64,000 nt of DNA from Pueraria montana var. lobata (lineage: Eukaryota > Streptophyta > Magnoliopsida > Fabales > Fabaceae), in contig CM048655.1 of the NCBI GenBank assembly GCA_026413185.1, positions 1,332,761 to 1,396,760 on the forward strand, written 5' to 3'. Positions 11,757 through 24,829 of the stretch are shown one piece after another. The notes under the pieces were generated by a model, which had not been told where the DNA came from, made no database searches, and saw nothing but the letters and a program-made list of their open reading frames with translations. A program made the position numbers and the translations under genes. Every line of letters starts with the position of its first letter. The first letter of the stretch is position 1.

Positions 11757-13089
11757 CTAGTACGTCGTCCCGTGCGATGCACGGGATAAATATTTTAGTG
11801 AGAGGTGGAGTAAATTTTTTAATTTATATGTAAGAGCATATAAATAATTATATATCTAGAAAAATTAGGAAAAATAAAATCACTTCAATAACATTTACAA
11901 TTTCTAAAAAGAAAATTGTCACAGTGATGTATAGGGAGGATTAATGTAAAAATATAATTAAGCTACATGAATCACCTAGAGTAAATGACAACAGTGTATA
12001 TTACAAAATAATCTAAATGATTGTAACATAAATTTTTCTTGAATTTATTTTAATAGTTTTCAAAATGAATGATGTTTCCTTCTTTGAGTTCTTTACATTT
12101 TTTTGTCATTTGAAACTATATGGCCATCTCTCATTGATTTCATCCTACCTCAAGGTGAGATAATCTATTTTTGCTTTCAAATTGATGTAATGTTAGAAAA
12201 AAAATAGTAATTTTAACTCAATATTTAAATTTTAATTAAAAAATTGTTATATATGTTAATAAATAATCAACTATAATATGATTTGTAAATCTATAGGTCA
12301 TATAAATATATAAAATTAGTGATTTAATCTTTTATCAACATAATCAACTTTCATAAAATAATTACAAATTTAATTTTCTCTACTTGGACAAAAGTTGTAT
12401 AAGCAAAATTTTTAAAAAGAAAGGAATAACATAACGGAAGAGCTTATTCCAAAGAATAATTTGTATATAATTTCAATATAATAAATATATTTTGGACATA
12501 TAGATAAAATTAGGTATTATAATTCTTGTATCTATCATGTTCTAAGAATAATTATTTATTCTGTAAAAAAGAATAATTATTTATTATCCGATTTCATTTT
12601 ATTTGATGATAAAAATTTTACACTAATAAATTGTGTAATATACCAAATCCGGTTGTAAATACCATCCCTTGATGGATGCTTTGTTTAGGTAGTCTTGATT
12701 TTATATAGGATGGTTCGATGAAGAGTTGTTTAATATGAGGTTGAATATATATCCTTATATTATATTAGATGAAAAAAAAAGGAATATACTTGTATTTTAA
12801 ACATAAAAATAATTTTATTTTTTGAAAAATTCTTTCAATAAGTTAAGTACCAAAGAATTTTAAAGAAATTTAAACTGAATTATAATACAACATAAGAGAA
12901 GTTCATAATCCAAAATAATAAATACACATCTATGTATCAAAGATCTTTAATGTTGACCCTCTGCCAATCACACTAAGAATTTGTAAATACTGAAAGGAAT
13001 AACATAAGTTACAAAAGAAAAATATCAATACAAACACTTCTCTTTTCTTTCAAAAAATGCTTTATCAAAATGCACCAACAGGAAGCAAC

Positions 13090-13090
13090 C

Positions 13091-13161
<71 letters not shown>
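13090..13161. repeat. (TA)n microsatellite
   Basis: About 70 bases of uninterrupted TA dinucleotides with one phase slip (TATTATA) near 13,113. It lies within the candidate Helitron. Confidence 0.97.
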
Positions 13162-13163
<2 letters not shown>

Positions 13164-14029
13164 CAAAATCCCTCTTTTTAAGAATTCAAACTTCACATGC
13201 TACAAAAAATAGCAGCTTAGGGATCTATTAGAATGGAAGTGCTTAAAAATAGCATGAGTCAATAAAAGCTAGAGTAAGAATATGCAACTTTAAGCCTTTA
13301 TACTATTATTATCTAAGAAACTCCAACAATTAAGTAGAATACCTACATCACACTAACCATACAAAATGTAATAGATTTCACGACCAACAAAACGTAGTGA
13401 GTATTATTCAACCTGCAAGAAAAGGCTTTTCAAGACACTAACCACACAAAAAGAGTTAAGTATGCAAAAAAAGAATACCTACATCCATATGTGCATTGGA
13501 AATCATAAAAGAAATAGATAATATGAAAAAGATGATGAAACGTAACTTCGGCAAAGTGGTAAAAAGGCAAGCTTTATCCTAATTATATGTACAAATATGT
13601 TTTCATTATTGTATACAAAATCACCTCAATCATTATAATCATATTTTTTTTTTAAAAAAAAGAATATAACAGATACACATAAGAAAATTAAGCATACCAA
13701 TTTGTAGCAGCATAAAAAAAAAGATTAGAAGTTAAAAAAAAAATAACAAAAAGAGATTAAAAAAAGAAAAGGAACAAAGCTATTTGCGTATAGCTGTAAA
13801 AAAAAAGAAAAAAGAAAAAAAAAGCTATATGTGTATAAAAAAGGACTTTGCAACCTTCTATAGACTATATTCTAAATGATCCAAATTCAAGATTTAAAGC
13901 AAAATAGAAAATTTTTTATTTTAAAGAAAATAATATTACAACAAATGTATAAAAGATACATGAAGTAAAAAAAGAGAAAAATGCGCTGAATCATATACAA
14001 AGCTAAATGTTCAAAGAATAGGAAAAAGA

Positions 14030-14690
14030 ACAATACCTCATTATAAGAAATTCAGAGAATAGGAAAAAGAACAATACCTTATTATAAGAAGAAAAGAAGG
14101 GCAAACATGCAAATGGAAAAAAAAAAATATTAAAAAGAATCCAAACAAATCCAGAGCATAATTTCAATCATTACTTTTTGCCTTTTCATTTTGAACAGCA
14201 CATAAAATAAATAGACAAAAACAAATCAGATAAGAAGAAAATAATAGGAATACACTCAATTATATACAAATCAAAATTTCTAGAAAAAAGAAAAATAACA
14301 TACCTTTTTTCTGGAACCATTCACATGCCATCATTTTTTAATACAACATATCAAAAATGAAAATAACTTTGTATTAGCAATAAAAAATGAAAATAAGACA
14401 TATATATAAATCACCAGAAAATACTAAAGCGAAAAAGAAAATTAGATATAGATGGGGTTTTGAGGAACCAAGCACATGCTGCCATTTTCAGAGTAAAGAG
14501 AAAGAAATAAAGAACAATATTGTATTAAAAAAACTTTTTTTTCATACAAAGCAATTTTTTTCAAAGAATAGAAAATATTTTTAGGGATGAAAGAAAAGAA
14601 CATACCTTTTTTAGAACTAGCTACATGTCGTGATTTTTTGTATACAACATACCAAAATGAAAAATAAGAAGAAAAAAACCTAGCAATTTA
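14030..14690. repeat. Degenerate tandem repeats with CATACCTTTTTT words
   Basis: Similar stretches starting near 14,303, 14,455 and 14,605 share wording around an ACATGCCATCATTTTT-type phrase, giving a period of about 150 bp. Two of them are introduced by TACCTTTTTT. At 14,030-14,095 the phrase GAATAGGAAAAAGAACAATACCT occurs in two adjacent copies. A similar TACCTTTTTTCACTATGAATG at 22,009, on the far side of the LINE, is a further unit separated by the LINE insertion. It is AT-rich and non-coding. Confidence 0.4.
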
Positions 14691-14811
14691 TTATTTGACA
14701 ATTTTATACGAAACAATTTTTTATACAAAACAATTTTATAAAATAAGAACAAATTGAGAGATACTTTTATTTTATACGAAACAATTTTTTGAATAATATT
14801 ATTTCATTTTA

Positions 14812-17797
14812 ATGGATGATTTGGTAGCAAATCTTGCCACCCGAATAAATGATAGTATGGAGCAGGCTCAGGGTTTCGTCTTCTCTACGAGTGCAGTGGG
14901 TGACGTGAGCTTGAGCAACGAGCCACCAGATGGTGGGGGTGGCAGTCAACATTTTAAGGTTTCCTTTCGTGACAAAGTGATGAAGAACAAGGAGAAGCCT
15001 CCTTCGAGACAAAAGGTTGATCTAATAAAGGAGAACTTAGCAAAGATAGTCTATGAGGATGGGAACCCCTTGAAGCCTATGGTGCTCATTGCGGATTCGG
15101 TCTTTGAGGGTCTCTGTGCACCGTGGCAAGACGCGCTGGTGGTTAAGCTTCTTGGGAAGAAAATAGGCTATATTACCATGAAGGAGAGACTCACTAAGAT
15201 ATGGAAACTCAAAGCAGCATTTGATTTGATGGATCTTGGCAATGGTTATTTCATGGTCAAGTTTGATATTGAAGAGGATAGAACGAAGGTGATGGAGGAA
15301 GGCCCCTGGATGATTTTTGACCATTATTTAACGGTGTAGACTTGGTCACCAGACTTTGTATCACCCAAAGCAACCATTGACAAGACAATGGTATGGATTC
15401 GTTTCCCTAGACTGAATGTGTTCTTTTATGATGAAAGTATTTTATTAGCTTTAGCCTCTACGGTGGGAAGACTAGTGAAGGTTGACACCAACACACTGGA
15501 TGTCAAGAGGGGTCATTTTTCTAGAGTTTGTGTTGAAATTGATCTGAATAAACCTGTGGTGGGAATAGTTTGGCTTCGTGATCACTGGTATAAGGTAGAA
15601 TATGAGGGACTTCACCGCATTTGCTCTACATGCGGCTGTTATGGTCATTTGACTAGGGAATGTAAGGTGCAACAACCACCTCAAAAGGCCATTCAACCTA
15701 GCCAACCACCACCATTGTAGACAGAGGTGCCTCTCAACGGAGCAACCATAGTGCCACAATCTGGAAATAATGGGATATTGAATGCGCCATTGAATGCACC
15801 AATCACAACGGATATTCCGCAATCACCAAATATTATTGCTAATAATACTCCATCAGTTACGTGTGAAAAGGAAGTGGCCAATTTGGTAATGAATGGAGAT
15901 CAAGACCCAATCCATGGTGATTGGATGGTGGTACGAAGAAAGAATAAAAAATCAAATATTCCTCAAAAACATAAAGGAGGTAATAAAGGATCAGAGCAAG
16001 CTAATTTTAAGGGAAAGAAAGGGAAGATTCAGGACTATCCCAAGACAATTAACGTTCAGGCCAATAAGGACCCCACCACTAATTTGAATGGAGCCTCCAC
16101 ATTGAAATACTCTTCCAAGAATAAAAGGTCACGTAATGGGCAAGATGTCTCTATTTGGCAACTTTTACAAAATGCTGCCCAAGGTGAAGCAAAAGCCAAG
16201 GCCGTGATCTCTCCAAAACAAAATAATCACGTGCCTAAAGATGACAAGGCTAAGGGAATCAAAATCAGCGACTCAGGTGGTCTTCTTAAAACCACAAATC
16301 AGGGAGTCAACATTTATGAATCCCATAGGGGCGTGAAGCCAATAATGCCCTTCCAACAAGTATCCAGCACTCATTTGAGATTCAACGAAGATTGAAATAC
16401 AGAGAAATACACTAGAAGGGGGGTTGAATAGTGTGTTTATATTTTCTTCGAAAACCTTTAACAAGAATGACGATAGTATATCTTAAGTTTTACAAGAACT
16501 TAGTGAAACAGAAAATAATGCTATCGTCCAGTGGTTCAAATGCAACAGTCCAATAAATCTGCTTTTCAACTTTTTCGTTAGAATACAAGCAAAAGATTTT
16601 CGTAGATAAAATGTGTAATGAAATACTTTCGTAGTGTGTTGAAGAGATAACTTAAGAGATATGCAAATAAGCTAGAACACGAGAGAATAGAACACTTGGT
16701 TTTATACTGGTTCACTCAACTGAGCTACGTCCAGTTCTCCTTCAAAAATCTTTGAAGGGTTCTACTAATCAGTATCTGATTACTCACAAGTATTCTAACC
16801 TTGCAACTTCTGGCTACAAGTATTCTCTAGGCCACTCCTGGCACACCTTTAATCTCCCCCTGAGATTAAAAACAAACCCAAGTATTCTTTAACACTAAGC
16901 CACTCCTGGCTTTCCAAACAGAATTGTTTGAGTATAGAAAGTAAGAATAACTCTCACAGAGAGGATATTACAATAAACACGAATACACAGAATCACTTAG
17001 CAAAGCTAAGAAGAAAGCTCATTTTGCTTAAGTATTGATCGTCCAGTCGTTTTGACAGAGATTAAGCTCTTTATAAATTTTTCATCAGTCTGATACATGA
17101 GCTCATTCCTCTATTTATAGGCAGCTTGTTGTAAGGTATCCGTTGTGGGATTTGTTCCTTTGCCAAGAGCGGTTCTCTCCAAAGCATGTGACCGTTGTCA
17201 CGTTTTGACTTAGGATGGAGAGATAGAGGAGACAGTCGTACATGTAGCGCCTCTCCTACTTGTACTTTTTTCTGTAGAGAGAAGCTTCTTCTTTTCCTGT
17301 TCAATACTATTCGAAAAATCAAATAGAATGACATATTAGAATGAGAGAGAATAATCGTTGCATTACATAGATTCACCATTGAAAACGTATTGCCTTATAA
17401 TATTATTTTTTAAGATAGAAACTACAAAGTGGGTTATATAGTCATTGGACGCTTGCTCTCATAGGAGCATTGGACGCTGACTGTAGTATTCTTACAAAAC
17501 ACATTTGGACGCTTTTCTTATTAAAACATAAAGTCGAGGTTTGAGAGATACAATACCATTGCGGCATTGGATGACGTAAATCCTATAACACTCAAACAAG
17601 ATCATTAGATACTTCAAAATTTATCCTTTAGTTGTTACCATCAAAACCAAAATTCGAGGGGTTGGACATCGTCCAAGGTCTTAGAACCTAACAAAGATGA
17701 GCACGCAACCAGTGATAATGATGCCATGGACGTTGTTCCCTCAGTGTCGAATGCTAATGTTGCTAACCAATATCACTCAGTCAACAAGACCCAATGA
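14812..17797 (+). pseudogene. LINE ORF1: DUF4283 / zinc-knuckle RNA-binding protein, interrupted by a solo LTR
   Basis: One frame runs from ATG 14,812 to TGA 17,795-17,797 if the LTR and one TSD copy are ignored, giving about 559 codons. The DUF4283 domain lies near residues 100-175 (WQDALVVKLLGKKIGY, then EGPWMIFDHYL). A CCHC knuckle, CSTCGCYGHLTREC, is at 15,622-15,663. The tail (15,727 onwards) is basic and low-complexity, containing WMVVRRKNKKS. Two in-frame TAG codons (15,337-15,339 and 15,718-15,720) break it. The inserted LTR separates the last 33 codons but does not shift phase. ORF1 proteins of this type bind LINE RNA; this copy cannot make a full-length one. Confidence 0.88.
16393..17693 (-). 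mobile_element. Solo LTR of copia family F1 inside LINE ORF1
   Basis: It starts TGAAATACAGAG and ends GAACCTAACA, flanked by perfect AAGAT duplications (16,388-16,392 and 17,694-17,698). No internal region remains, so two LTRs recombined. On the minus strand it carries TATAAATAGAGG near 17,110-17,120 as the LTR promoter TATA box. The two hairpins discussed in the findings are at 16,405-16,438 and 16,848-16,870. Confidence 0.95.
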
Positions 17798-17840
17798 GGG
17801 TACATTAGGGCTTTGCCCTATTCTTTTCACGCTTGTTATC

Positions 17841-20800
17841 ATGAGTCTCTTTAATGATATTTCCATTATTTCTTGGAACATTAGGGGTGCCTCTAATGTC
17901 AACACTTGGAGACATCTGAGGGAAGTTATTAAACGGTATCAACCTTCTATTTTCCTTATTTATGAGACTCATGTTCCTTTCTCTAATGTCTAGGGTCGCT
18001 GGTCCAAAGAAGGTTATTCACCCCTCTTTATTCAGGAAGTTAGGGGCCATGCTGGGGGGTATATGGGTCCTAACTTGTAGGAAGGATCTGTCTTACTCGT
18101 TGATAGACTCTTATCATCAAGTTATCACCTTCAAAGTTCAGAAAAGGGATTGTTCTTGGTTTTGCTCCGCAGTTTATGCATCTCCTATCCCAAATACCCG
18201 TAACTCTCTATGGGATCATCTTATCCACCTTGGAGAATCTTTTGATGGCCCCTGGATTGTTCTGGGAGACTTTAATGAAGTTTTGCTTTCATCAGAGACT
18301 ATGGGAAGCTCTTTCTCTAATTCTCGGGCTTTAAGGTTTGGCCACTGTCTCAATGCTTGTTGCCTTATGGACATCGACACTGTGGGTGGCATTTTTACTT
18401 GGCGAAGACACACTAACAATGGCTTGCATATCCGTAAGAAACTAGATCGTTGTTTGGCTAATCCTAGCTGGAGATTGCTTTTTCCTCATGCTCTTGGAGA
18501 GCTTCTTCCCCCTCACGGTTCTGACCACAACCCGATCTTGGTCTCATTTCTTAAAGATAAGAGCAAGAGATTTAAGTCCTTCCATTACCAAGCAGCTTGG
18601 GTGTCCCATCCAGATTATGCACTGCTAGTTGCCAATACTTGGTCTCATACTGCAGGTACTACTTTACACAAATTGGGGGCAGTTAAAGACGAATCTGTTA
18701 AGTTCAATGTAGAAGTTTTTGGCAATGTTTTAAGAAAGCGCCATATTGAGGCCAGATTGAGAGGAATTCACCAAATTCTTGATAATGCTTACTTCTCTGA
18801 TTTTGCTATGTTGGAAAGAGAACTTCAGAAAGAGTATGATGTAGTTCTAGCTCAAGAAGAAATGTTGTGGTTCCAGAAATCCCGGGAAAAATGGGTGAAG
18901 TTTGGGAATAAGAACACAAGATTCTTCCATGCTCAGACAGTTATTCGAAGAAGGAGAAATAAAATTACAGGCTTGATGATTGATGGCATCTGGTGTTCAG
19001 ACGAGGATGTTTTGAAAAGAGAGGCTTCAACTTTCTTTAAGAAACTTTTCCAAGACACTAATTTAAGCCAACCTCATGAGCTCTCTATCTCTAACTTTCC
19101 TTCTATTGATCAACAGATGTTGGAATCCCTGCTGAAACCAGTCACAAGGTTAGAGGTAAGAGAGGCAATTTTTTCTATGAATCCTTACAAATCACCGGGT
19201 CCGGATGGTTTCCAACCTATTTTCTTTCAGACTTTCTGGGAGTTAGTGGGCAATGATGTGTGGGATTTGGCGGCTCAGGCTTTTTCCACAGGATACATAA
19301 ATCCCGCTTTGGCTGAAACTTTGGTGGTTCCCATCCCTAAAGTAGACAATCCTACTTTGTTGAAGGATTTTCATCCCATAAGCCTTTGTAATGTTCTCCT
19401 CAAAGCAATCTCTAAGGTTTTAGTTCACAAAATCAGACCCTTCTTAAATTCTATCATTGGGTCTTATCAAAGTAGCTTTATTCCGGGTAGAGGGACTAGC
19501 GGTAATGCCCTTATTGCTCAGGAGATTGTTCACAGCATGAGTAAGAAGAAAGGTAAATCAGGTGTCATCTTGTTCAAAATTGACTTTGAAAAAGCCTATG
19601 ATAAGATTGATTGGGATTTTCTTCGGCTTACTTTATCCCAGCTGGGTTTTCCTTCTGCTACTATTAATTTGATAATGAACTGCATATCGGCTACATCTTT
19701 ATCCTTGAGATGGAATAATGAGGTGCTTGATAGCTTTGTTCCAGTGAGAGGGCTCAGACAGGGAGATCCTTTATCTCCTTATTTATTTGTCTTTTGCATG
19801 AAGAAATTGGCTTGTTTGATCCAAGAACTGGTGGAGAATCAATCTTGGCATCCAATAAAAATTTCTAAAAATGGCCCTGCCTTTTCTCACCTCTTCTTTG
19901 CAGATGATTGTCTGCTTTTCTCTGCAGCAAATTCTTCTCAGGTTCGTGTGATCAAGAGGACTTTGGACTTATTTGGTACAGCTTCTGGTCTGAAGATCAA
20001 TCAGCAAACGTCTCGATTTATTGTTTCCAAGAATGTTACTAGAAGGAAAATCCGGAAATTTACTAGTATATTGGGTTTCCAACACACTCAGGATATTGGT
20101 AAATACTTGGGTTTTCCCTTAATCAGTGGAAGAGTGAAAAAAAGCCATTTCTCATTTATTCTGGACAAAGTTAACACACATTTAGCAGGTTGGAAATCCA
20201 AGCTTCTCAATAGAGCTGGTCGGGTAACTCTTTGTAAATCTGTCCTCAATTCCATTCCTAGCTACATCATGCAAAATATATGGTTACCGCAGGGTATTTG
20301 TGACTCTCTAGACATTGCTACTAGAAGACTCATATGGTGCTCCTCTTCCTCTCATTGGGTTAATTGGAATACGATTACTCAGCCCAAGAATAAAGGCGGT
20401 CTTGGTGTGAGACCATCCAGAGATGCAAATGTGGCATTGCTAGGAAAACATATTTGGACGATCTTACATGATCCATCCAAACCCTGGGTGCAATTAATTA
20501 ATGCCAAGTATCTCAATGGGGAATCCATTTTGCGTAGAAGGGAATTTCTTGGTGCTTCTTGTACTTGGTCATCAATCACAAAAGCTGTTGAATTATTGGA
20601 ACCTAGCTTTAAATTTCGTGTTGGCAAAGGAGCTCTTTCTCTTTGGTATAATCGCTGGTCTAATAAAGGAATCATATGTAAACAGCTTGGTGACACCAAA
20701 ATTAACACACAAGATACGAATCTCTCTATTATGGACCTACGGGTAAATGATCAATGGAGTTGGGATAATGTGATGACTCCTATTCCTGATTGGCTGAAAC

Positions 20801-21904
20801 ACGAAGTCCAAAGTCTTTTCCTTAACCCGAATGTTACTGATGAAATTGTTTGGGGTCAATCTTCTGATGGGTGTTATACTACCAATTCCGCCTTTCACTG
20901 GCTTATCCAAGCTCGTCAACCCACTGCTGCTTCTATGGGGAGGGGGTCCTGGGTGTGGGCTCTTTATTTACAAGAAAATGTGAAACACTTCTTGTGGTTG
21001 ACTGATCATCACAGTCTTCCTACAAATCTTTTTCGAACTAACAAGCATATTGCTAGTGATGCTTTTTGTTGCAGGTGTGGAAGCGCTCAGGAATCAATCT
21101 TTCACTTACTGAAGGACTGCCCCAAGGCTAGAAGAATCTGGAATCTCATTAACCTGGATGTTGATCATCTCGAACCTGGAGAAGATAGTTCAAGATGGCT
21201 TCGCAAGCATATTAGTTCAGAACATGGCATCCTCTTTGCGGTCACCTACTGGCTTATATGGAAAGCTCGAAATAGTGAAGTTTTCTCCGACAAGATAATT
21301 CAAGACATCTCTATGGTCAATCAGATTCATAGTTTTAATGATTTGATCATCAAGACGTTCAAACAGAAGGCTAAACCCCATCATCAGAGACTTGTTCGTT
21401 GGGACCCGCCAGTAGATAACGTTTACAAACTAAACATTGATGGTAGTGCGTATGGGAATCCCGGGAACGCTGGATTTGGAGGACTGGTTCGTGACACAAA
21501 TGGTAACTAGTTAGTTGGCTTCATAGGTTCTTGCGGAGTGACTACCAACACCAATGCGGAACTCCAAGCAATTTTTCATGGAATCAGCTTGGCTAGGCTG
21601 GAAGGCATCCGTAATCTCATTTGTGAATCAGATTCAACAACCGCGCTTCAGCTTATCAGAGGGGAAATTGTTTCAACACATCCTTTTTTCCCCTTGGTTC
21701 AAAAGATCAAAAACTTCATCAGTATGGACTGGAATCTCAGTTTTAGACACTCTCTCAGAGAAGGCAATAGTTGTGCTGACTGGTTGGCAAAAAAAAGGAG
21801 CTTCTCAGGAGCATCAACTAGTTATTTTAGATTCTTGCCCTAATGGTCTTAAGACCAAGCTCATGGCTGATGCCCTAGGTGTTTGCTTCACTAGGCACAG
21901 CTAA
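17841..21904 (+). pseudogene. LINE ORF2: endonuclease / reverse transcriptase / RNase H, broken
   Basis: The start MSLFNDISIISWNIRG is the standard N-terminus of plant L1 ORF2. Endonuclease motifs LGDFNE (about 18,270) and GSDHNP (about 18,520), reverse transcriptase motifs KIDFEKAYD, RGLRQGDPLSPYLF and FADD (19,560-19,910), a zf-RVT cysteine cluster (about 21,060-21,150) and an RNase H domain (21,430-21,800, INIDGSAYGNPGNAGFGG-like, ending CADWLAK) follow in order. Breaks are TAG at 17,991-17,993, a frameshift at the G-run near 18,055, TAG at 21,508-21,510 and a frameshift at the A-run near 21,793. The long central frame (17,962-21,510) is intact, so decay is modest. Spacing from ORF1 is 43 bp. 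Confidence 0.93.
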
Positions 21905-21952
21905 CTTTCTTTGTCTGTTTCTATTTCTGATGCATAAAAAAAACAATTTTTT

Positions 21953-22697
21953 CATAAAAGAAGAAAAAGATAGGGATTAATTTGACAAAAAAAATATAGT
22001 AAAAAAACGTACCTTTTTTCACTATGAATGATTTTGGAAAAAAATCCGAAATGCTTGGTTTAGAGGAAGGAAGGTTATTTAATAGAAGGGTTAACAAAAG
22101 ACACCTTTTTTTTTTTTTTCATTTACCTAGGAATTGTCTCTGAAGTTGTTCATCATATATGAATATAGGTTGCTCTCATTGAAACTTGCATATAGAAACC
22201 ATGGGACACAATAAATTGAATAAAAGGTTTGAAATTCAAAACACCATGATTCTGTAAAATTTAAGTTGGTTTTAAATGAAAATGGAAGAAATTTACTTAA
22301 TTTCCCTATTTCAAGCGATATTTTAAGAGGAATAACAATTAAACTGGCCCCACTATTCATTTGATGGACAAAATTTTGTTTTTTACTTTAAGTAAATGCT
22401 AATTAAAGGTAAAATATATAAATGCTAATTAAATATTGAAATGTTTATCTATGTTAATTATTTGAATTTGAATATAAAGCTTTCATGCTAATTTTGTTTA
22501 GTATGTAAAATTCTCACCGTTATTAAATATTCAAATGCTAATAAAGTATATTTTAATTATTCATGCTAATTAGGTAACTAAATATTGACCGTTTATTTTA
22601 AATTTTAAAATTTGAATTTTATAATTATGTATTGTAATTGAATCAAACATTTAATTCATTCAAATCATTCAATATTTTTTTTAAATTTACACAATAA
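21953..22697. other. AT-rich non-coding part of the candidate Helitron
   Basis: No gene is seen. It continues the TACCTTTTTT repeat context that the LINE interrupted, then becomes plain AT-rich DNA with TGCTAATTAAA-type words. Confidence 0.5.
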
Positions 22698-23090
22698 TTA
22701 GCCTGTTAAAAAAAGGTCACTGATTAAAATTCAAATTAATGTGCTGATGAAACAATAATAAAGCACATTACATTTTAAAAGTTGTATTTTTTGTTAAATA
22801 TTTAGATGCATTTGAAATTATTAGCTTATCCTTGAAAGTTTGGAGGGGGGAATTGTAGATTGGTGTATATTTCTTTAAGTAATAAAGGATTAATTAGTCT
22901 GTTAAAAAAAGGTCACTGATTAAAATTCAAATTAATGTGCTGATGAAACAATAGCAAAGCACGTTACATTTTGAAAATTGTATTTTTTGTTAAATATTTA
23001 GATGCATTTGAAATTACCAGCTTATCCTTGAAAGTTTTGGGGGGAAAATTGTAGCTTGGTGTATATTCCTTTAAGAAATAAAGGATAATA
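22698..23090. repeat. Two tandem copies of a 196-bp unit, plus a third partial copy
   Basis: The phrase CTGTTAAAAAAAGGTCACTG occurs at about 22,703 and 22,899, exactly 196 bases apart, and the two copies match closely over the whole period. The unit's end, GGTGTATATTCTTTTAAGTA with minor spelling changes, recurs a third time at about 23,376-23,400. It lies close to the candidate Helitron 5' end. Confidence 0.9.
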
Positions 23091-23487
23091 CAAAATTCTT
23101 AAATTGATTAATTGTTATGTTATCATATAATTCAAATTGATTATTACTATTTAAATGCTATTTACTGTGATAAAGTAATTTAAAATAAATCACGATTCAA
23201 ATTTAAATAACATACTATTTATGACAATAGAATTCAAATTTAAAGCTGTAAAAAATTTTAAATTTAAAAATTTTCATTACATTTATTTTATTTTAATTTT
23301 AATTCTGTGACTTTTTTAGAGTGTAAAATTACTTTATTATCCCTAAAATATTTGGGGGAAAAATCTTTCTGCTAGGTGTATATTCTTTTAAGTAATAAAG
23401 GATTCCTAGACGGGAATTGATCCAAATGATGTCTGGTGTGGTACTGTATTTTTTTTTTGCTTTACTTTTCTTAGATATAGATATAGA

Positions 23488-24348
23488 TTTAATTTTTATA
23501 TAATTGTAAAATTTACTTATATAATTATGTTCGTTAAAATTTATTTATTTTTGTTTATGTTTTTTCTATATCACACTATAGTGTGAAGAGTTTGGTAGTA
23601 AGATGTTTTCAAGATTGATATACGTACCTAGTTTGAATTGTGGCCATCTTCTCGTGTTCTTTTTTTCTTTCTTTAAATGGCTAATGAAAATGGCTTACAA
23701 GTTTATTAAAGACTATTTTTATTGTTTTTTTAAACACATACGTGAGACAAAGGAAGTTACCATTAAGCAAATAGTGAAATATGCAAGTGTCTTAGATCTA
23801 TGTTCTTCCATGAAAAACTTTTGATCAATATATATTTTTTAGTGAGTGAAGTTTAGAAAGGAGTTGCATTATTCTGTGACACGTTTTAATGATGATTTAT
23901 AGTGATAATGAATAAATAAATTACATAAAAATATTTTAATTAAACATTTTTTGTCAATTTAAAATTTTTCAATTTGAGATTTTAATTTAAAAAATAAAAT
24001 AAATTAAAAAGTTAAACTGTATACATTGTTTATTGAAGATGCTTATGCCAATCACTGATATTTTAATTTTCTAATGTTAAATAATGATGTATTGAAATAT
24101 TAGCTAGTAAATTACAGTATAAAACACTTGCAAAAAGGATGTATACCAACCAAATTTAAATTAGTGTAAACATGAATATAAAGATTTTTTCACGTGACAT
24201 GATGAGTTATGTGTAAGTTTTTTTCTTCTTCTCTTTATTAATGTTTATAGAACTTTATTTATTTAATGTCTATTAAAAAGGAGATAGATGCAACTTTCAC
24301 CAGATTTTATTATATATTACTAACCTAACACTACATAATCATAATACA
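23488..24348. other. AT-rich intergenic DNA
   Basis: No gene or closed repeat is visible. A 73-residue open frame at 23,603-23,824 has a low-complexity, AT-driven composition and no recognisable motif. Confidence 0.5.
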
Positions 24349-24700
24349 TTTTTTTTTTATCATCAATAGGATCGGGAAAAAAACTAATTAACTAGTCGAG
24401 GGAAAGGCAAGCATCCTCCCTTAATAAAGGAACAATTTGAGAAGGACCCTAATAAAAACAACCAAACCCAAAGAACTATTGGCAGTCATATTGGCTAGTA
24501 TCTCATCATTTTTATCAATTTCTCCACAAACATTACTCGAAAATATAATATGACCATATTCTAAGAGTATTTTGGATAGAAAGAGTGAGATTGGTCACAG
24601 CCTTCCTTTGCTAATTGGATAGCAATTTAGAAGTCCATCTCAATAGAGACCTCATGAAGATGAAGTCCATCTCAATAGAGACCTCATGAAGATTTCTTCC
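24349..24700 (-). mobile_element. LINE 3' fragment (RNase H tail)
   Basis: The T-run at 24,349-24,358 is the A-tail of a minus-strand copy. Upstream on that strand a broken frame spells the RNase H region typical of plant LINEs (AIQLAKEGCDQ-like, then a C-terminal tail PLLREDA). Stops and frameshifts are frequent. A 32-bp tandem duplication, AAGTCCATCTCAATAGAGAC and the following 12 bases, occupies 24,629-24,692. The 5' limit and TSD were not found. Confidence 0.6.
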
Positions 24701-24829
24701 ACGAATCAAGTAAAAGTAAAAAAGCAAGTGTTTCTCCTAACTCCCACCATTTGTCATCATATTGCAAACATGTACACACAACACACGTGCACTTCACGAG
24801 GATGATTCATCTTGAAAAGTTTTGTACCT

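Larger units (their letters stand above)
14791..21940 (+). mobile_element. Nearly full-length L1-type LINE with 12-bp target-site duplication
   Basis: It contains ORF1 (DUF4283 plus zinc knuckle) and ORF2 (endonuclease, reverse transcriptase, zf-RVT, RNase H), ends in a short A-run at about 21,935-21,943, and is flanked by AAACAATTTTTT at 14,779-14,790 and 21,941-21,952. Only about 20 bases precede the ORF1 start, so the 5' UTR is probably truncated. A solo LTR (16,393-17,693) sits in ORF1. Stops and frameshifts in both ORFs make it non-autonomous. Confidence 0.9.
11757..23487 (-). mobile_element. Candidate non-autonomous Helitron carrying nested insertions
   Basis: Read on the minus strand, the 3' end (plus 11,785-11,757) has a 7-bp stem CCCGTGC/GCACGGG, eight further bases, then CTAG followed by a T. 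This is the Helitron 3' signature. At the other end the minus strand reads A|TCTATATCTATATC (plus 23,487 and below), matching the Helitron 5' TC rule and A|T insertion. No Rep/helicase ORF is visible. Removing the LINE (7.15 kb) leaves about 4.6 kb of AT-rich DNA with internal tandem repeats. The 3' end is convincing; the 5' end is chosen by pattern only. Confidence 0.5.

Noticed and set aside
13090..13161. Palindromic AT region as a regulatory or cruciform element
   Set aside because: It is a plain TA microsatellite; nothing more specific is supported.
17071..17379. A 102-residue minus-strand frame in the solo LTR that recurs at 34,772-35,080
   Set aside because: It spans the LTR TATA box, and the middle part is read in a different frame in the two copies because of small indels. 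The Sirevirus LTRs do not keep it. Conservation is of LTR DNA, not of a protein.
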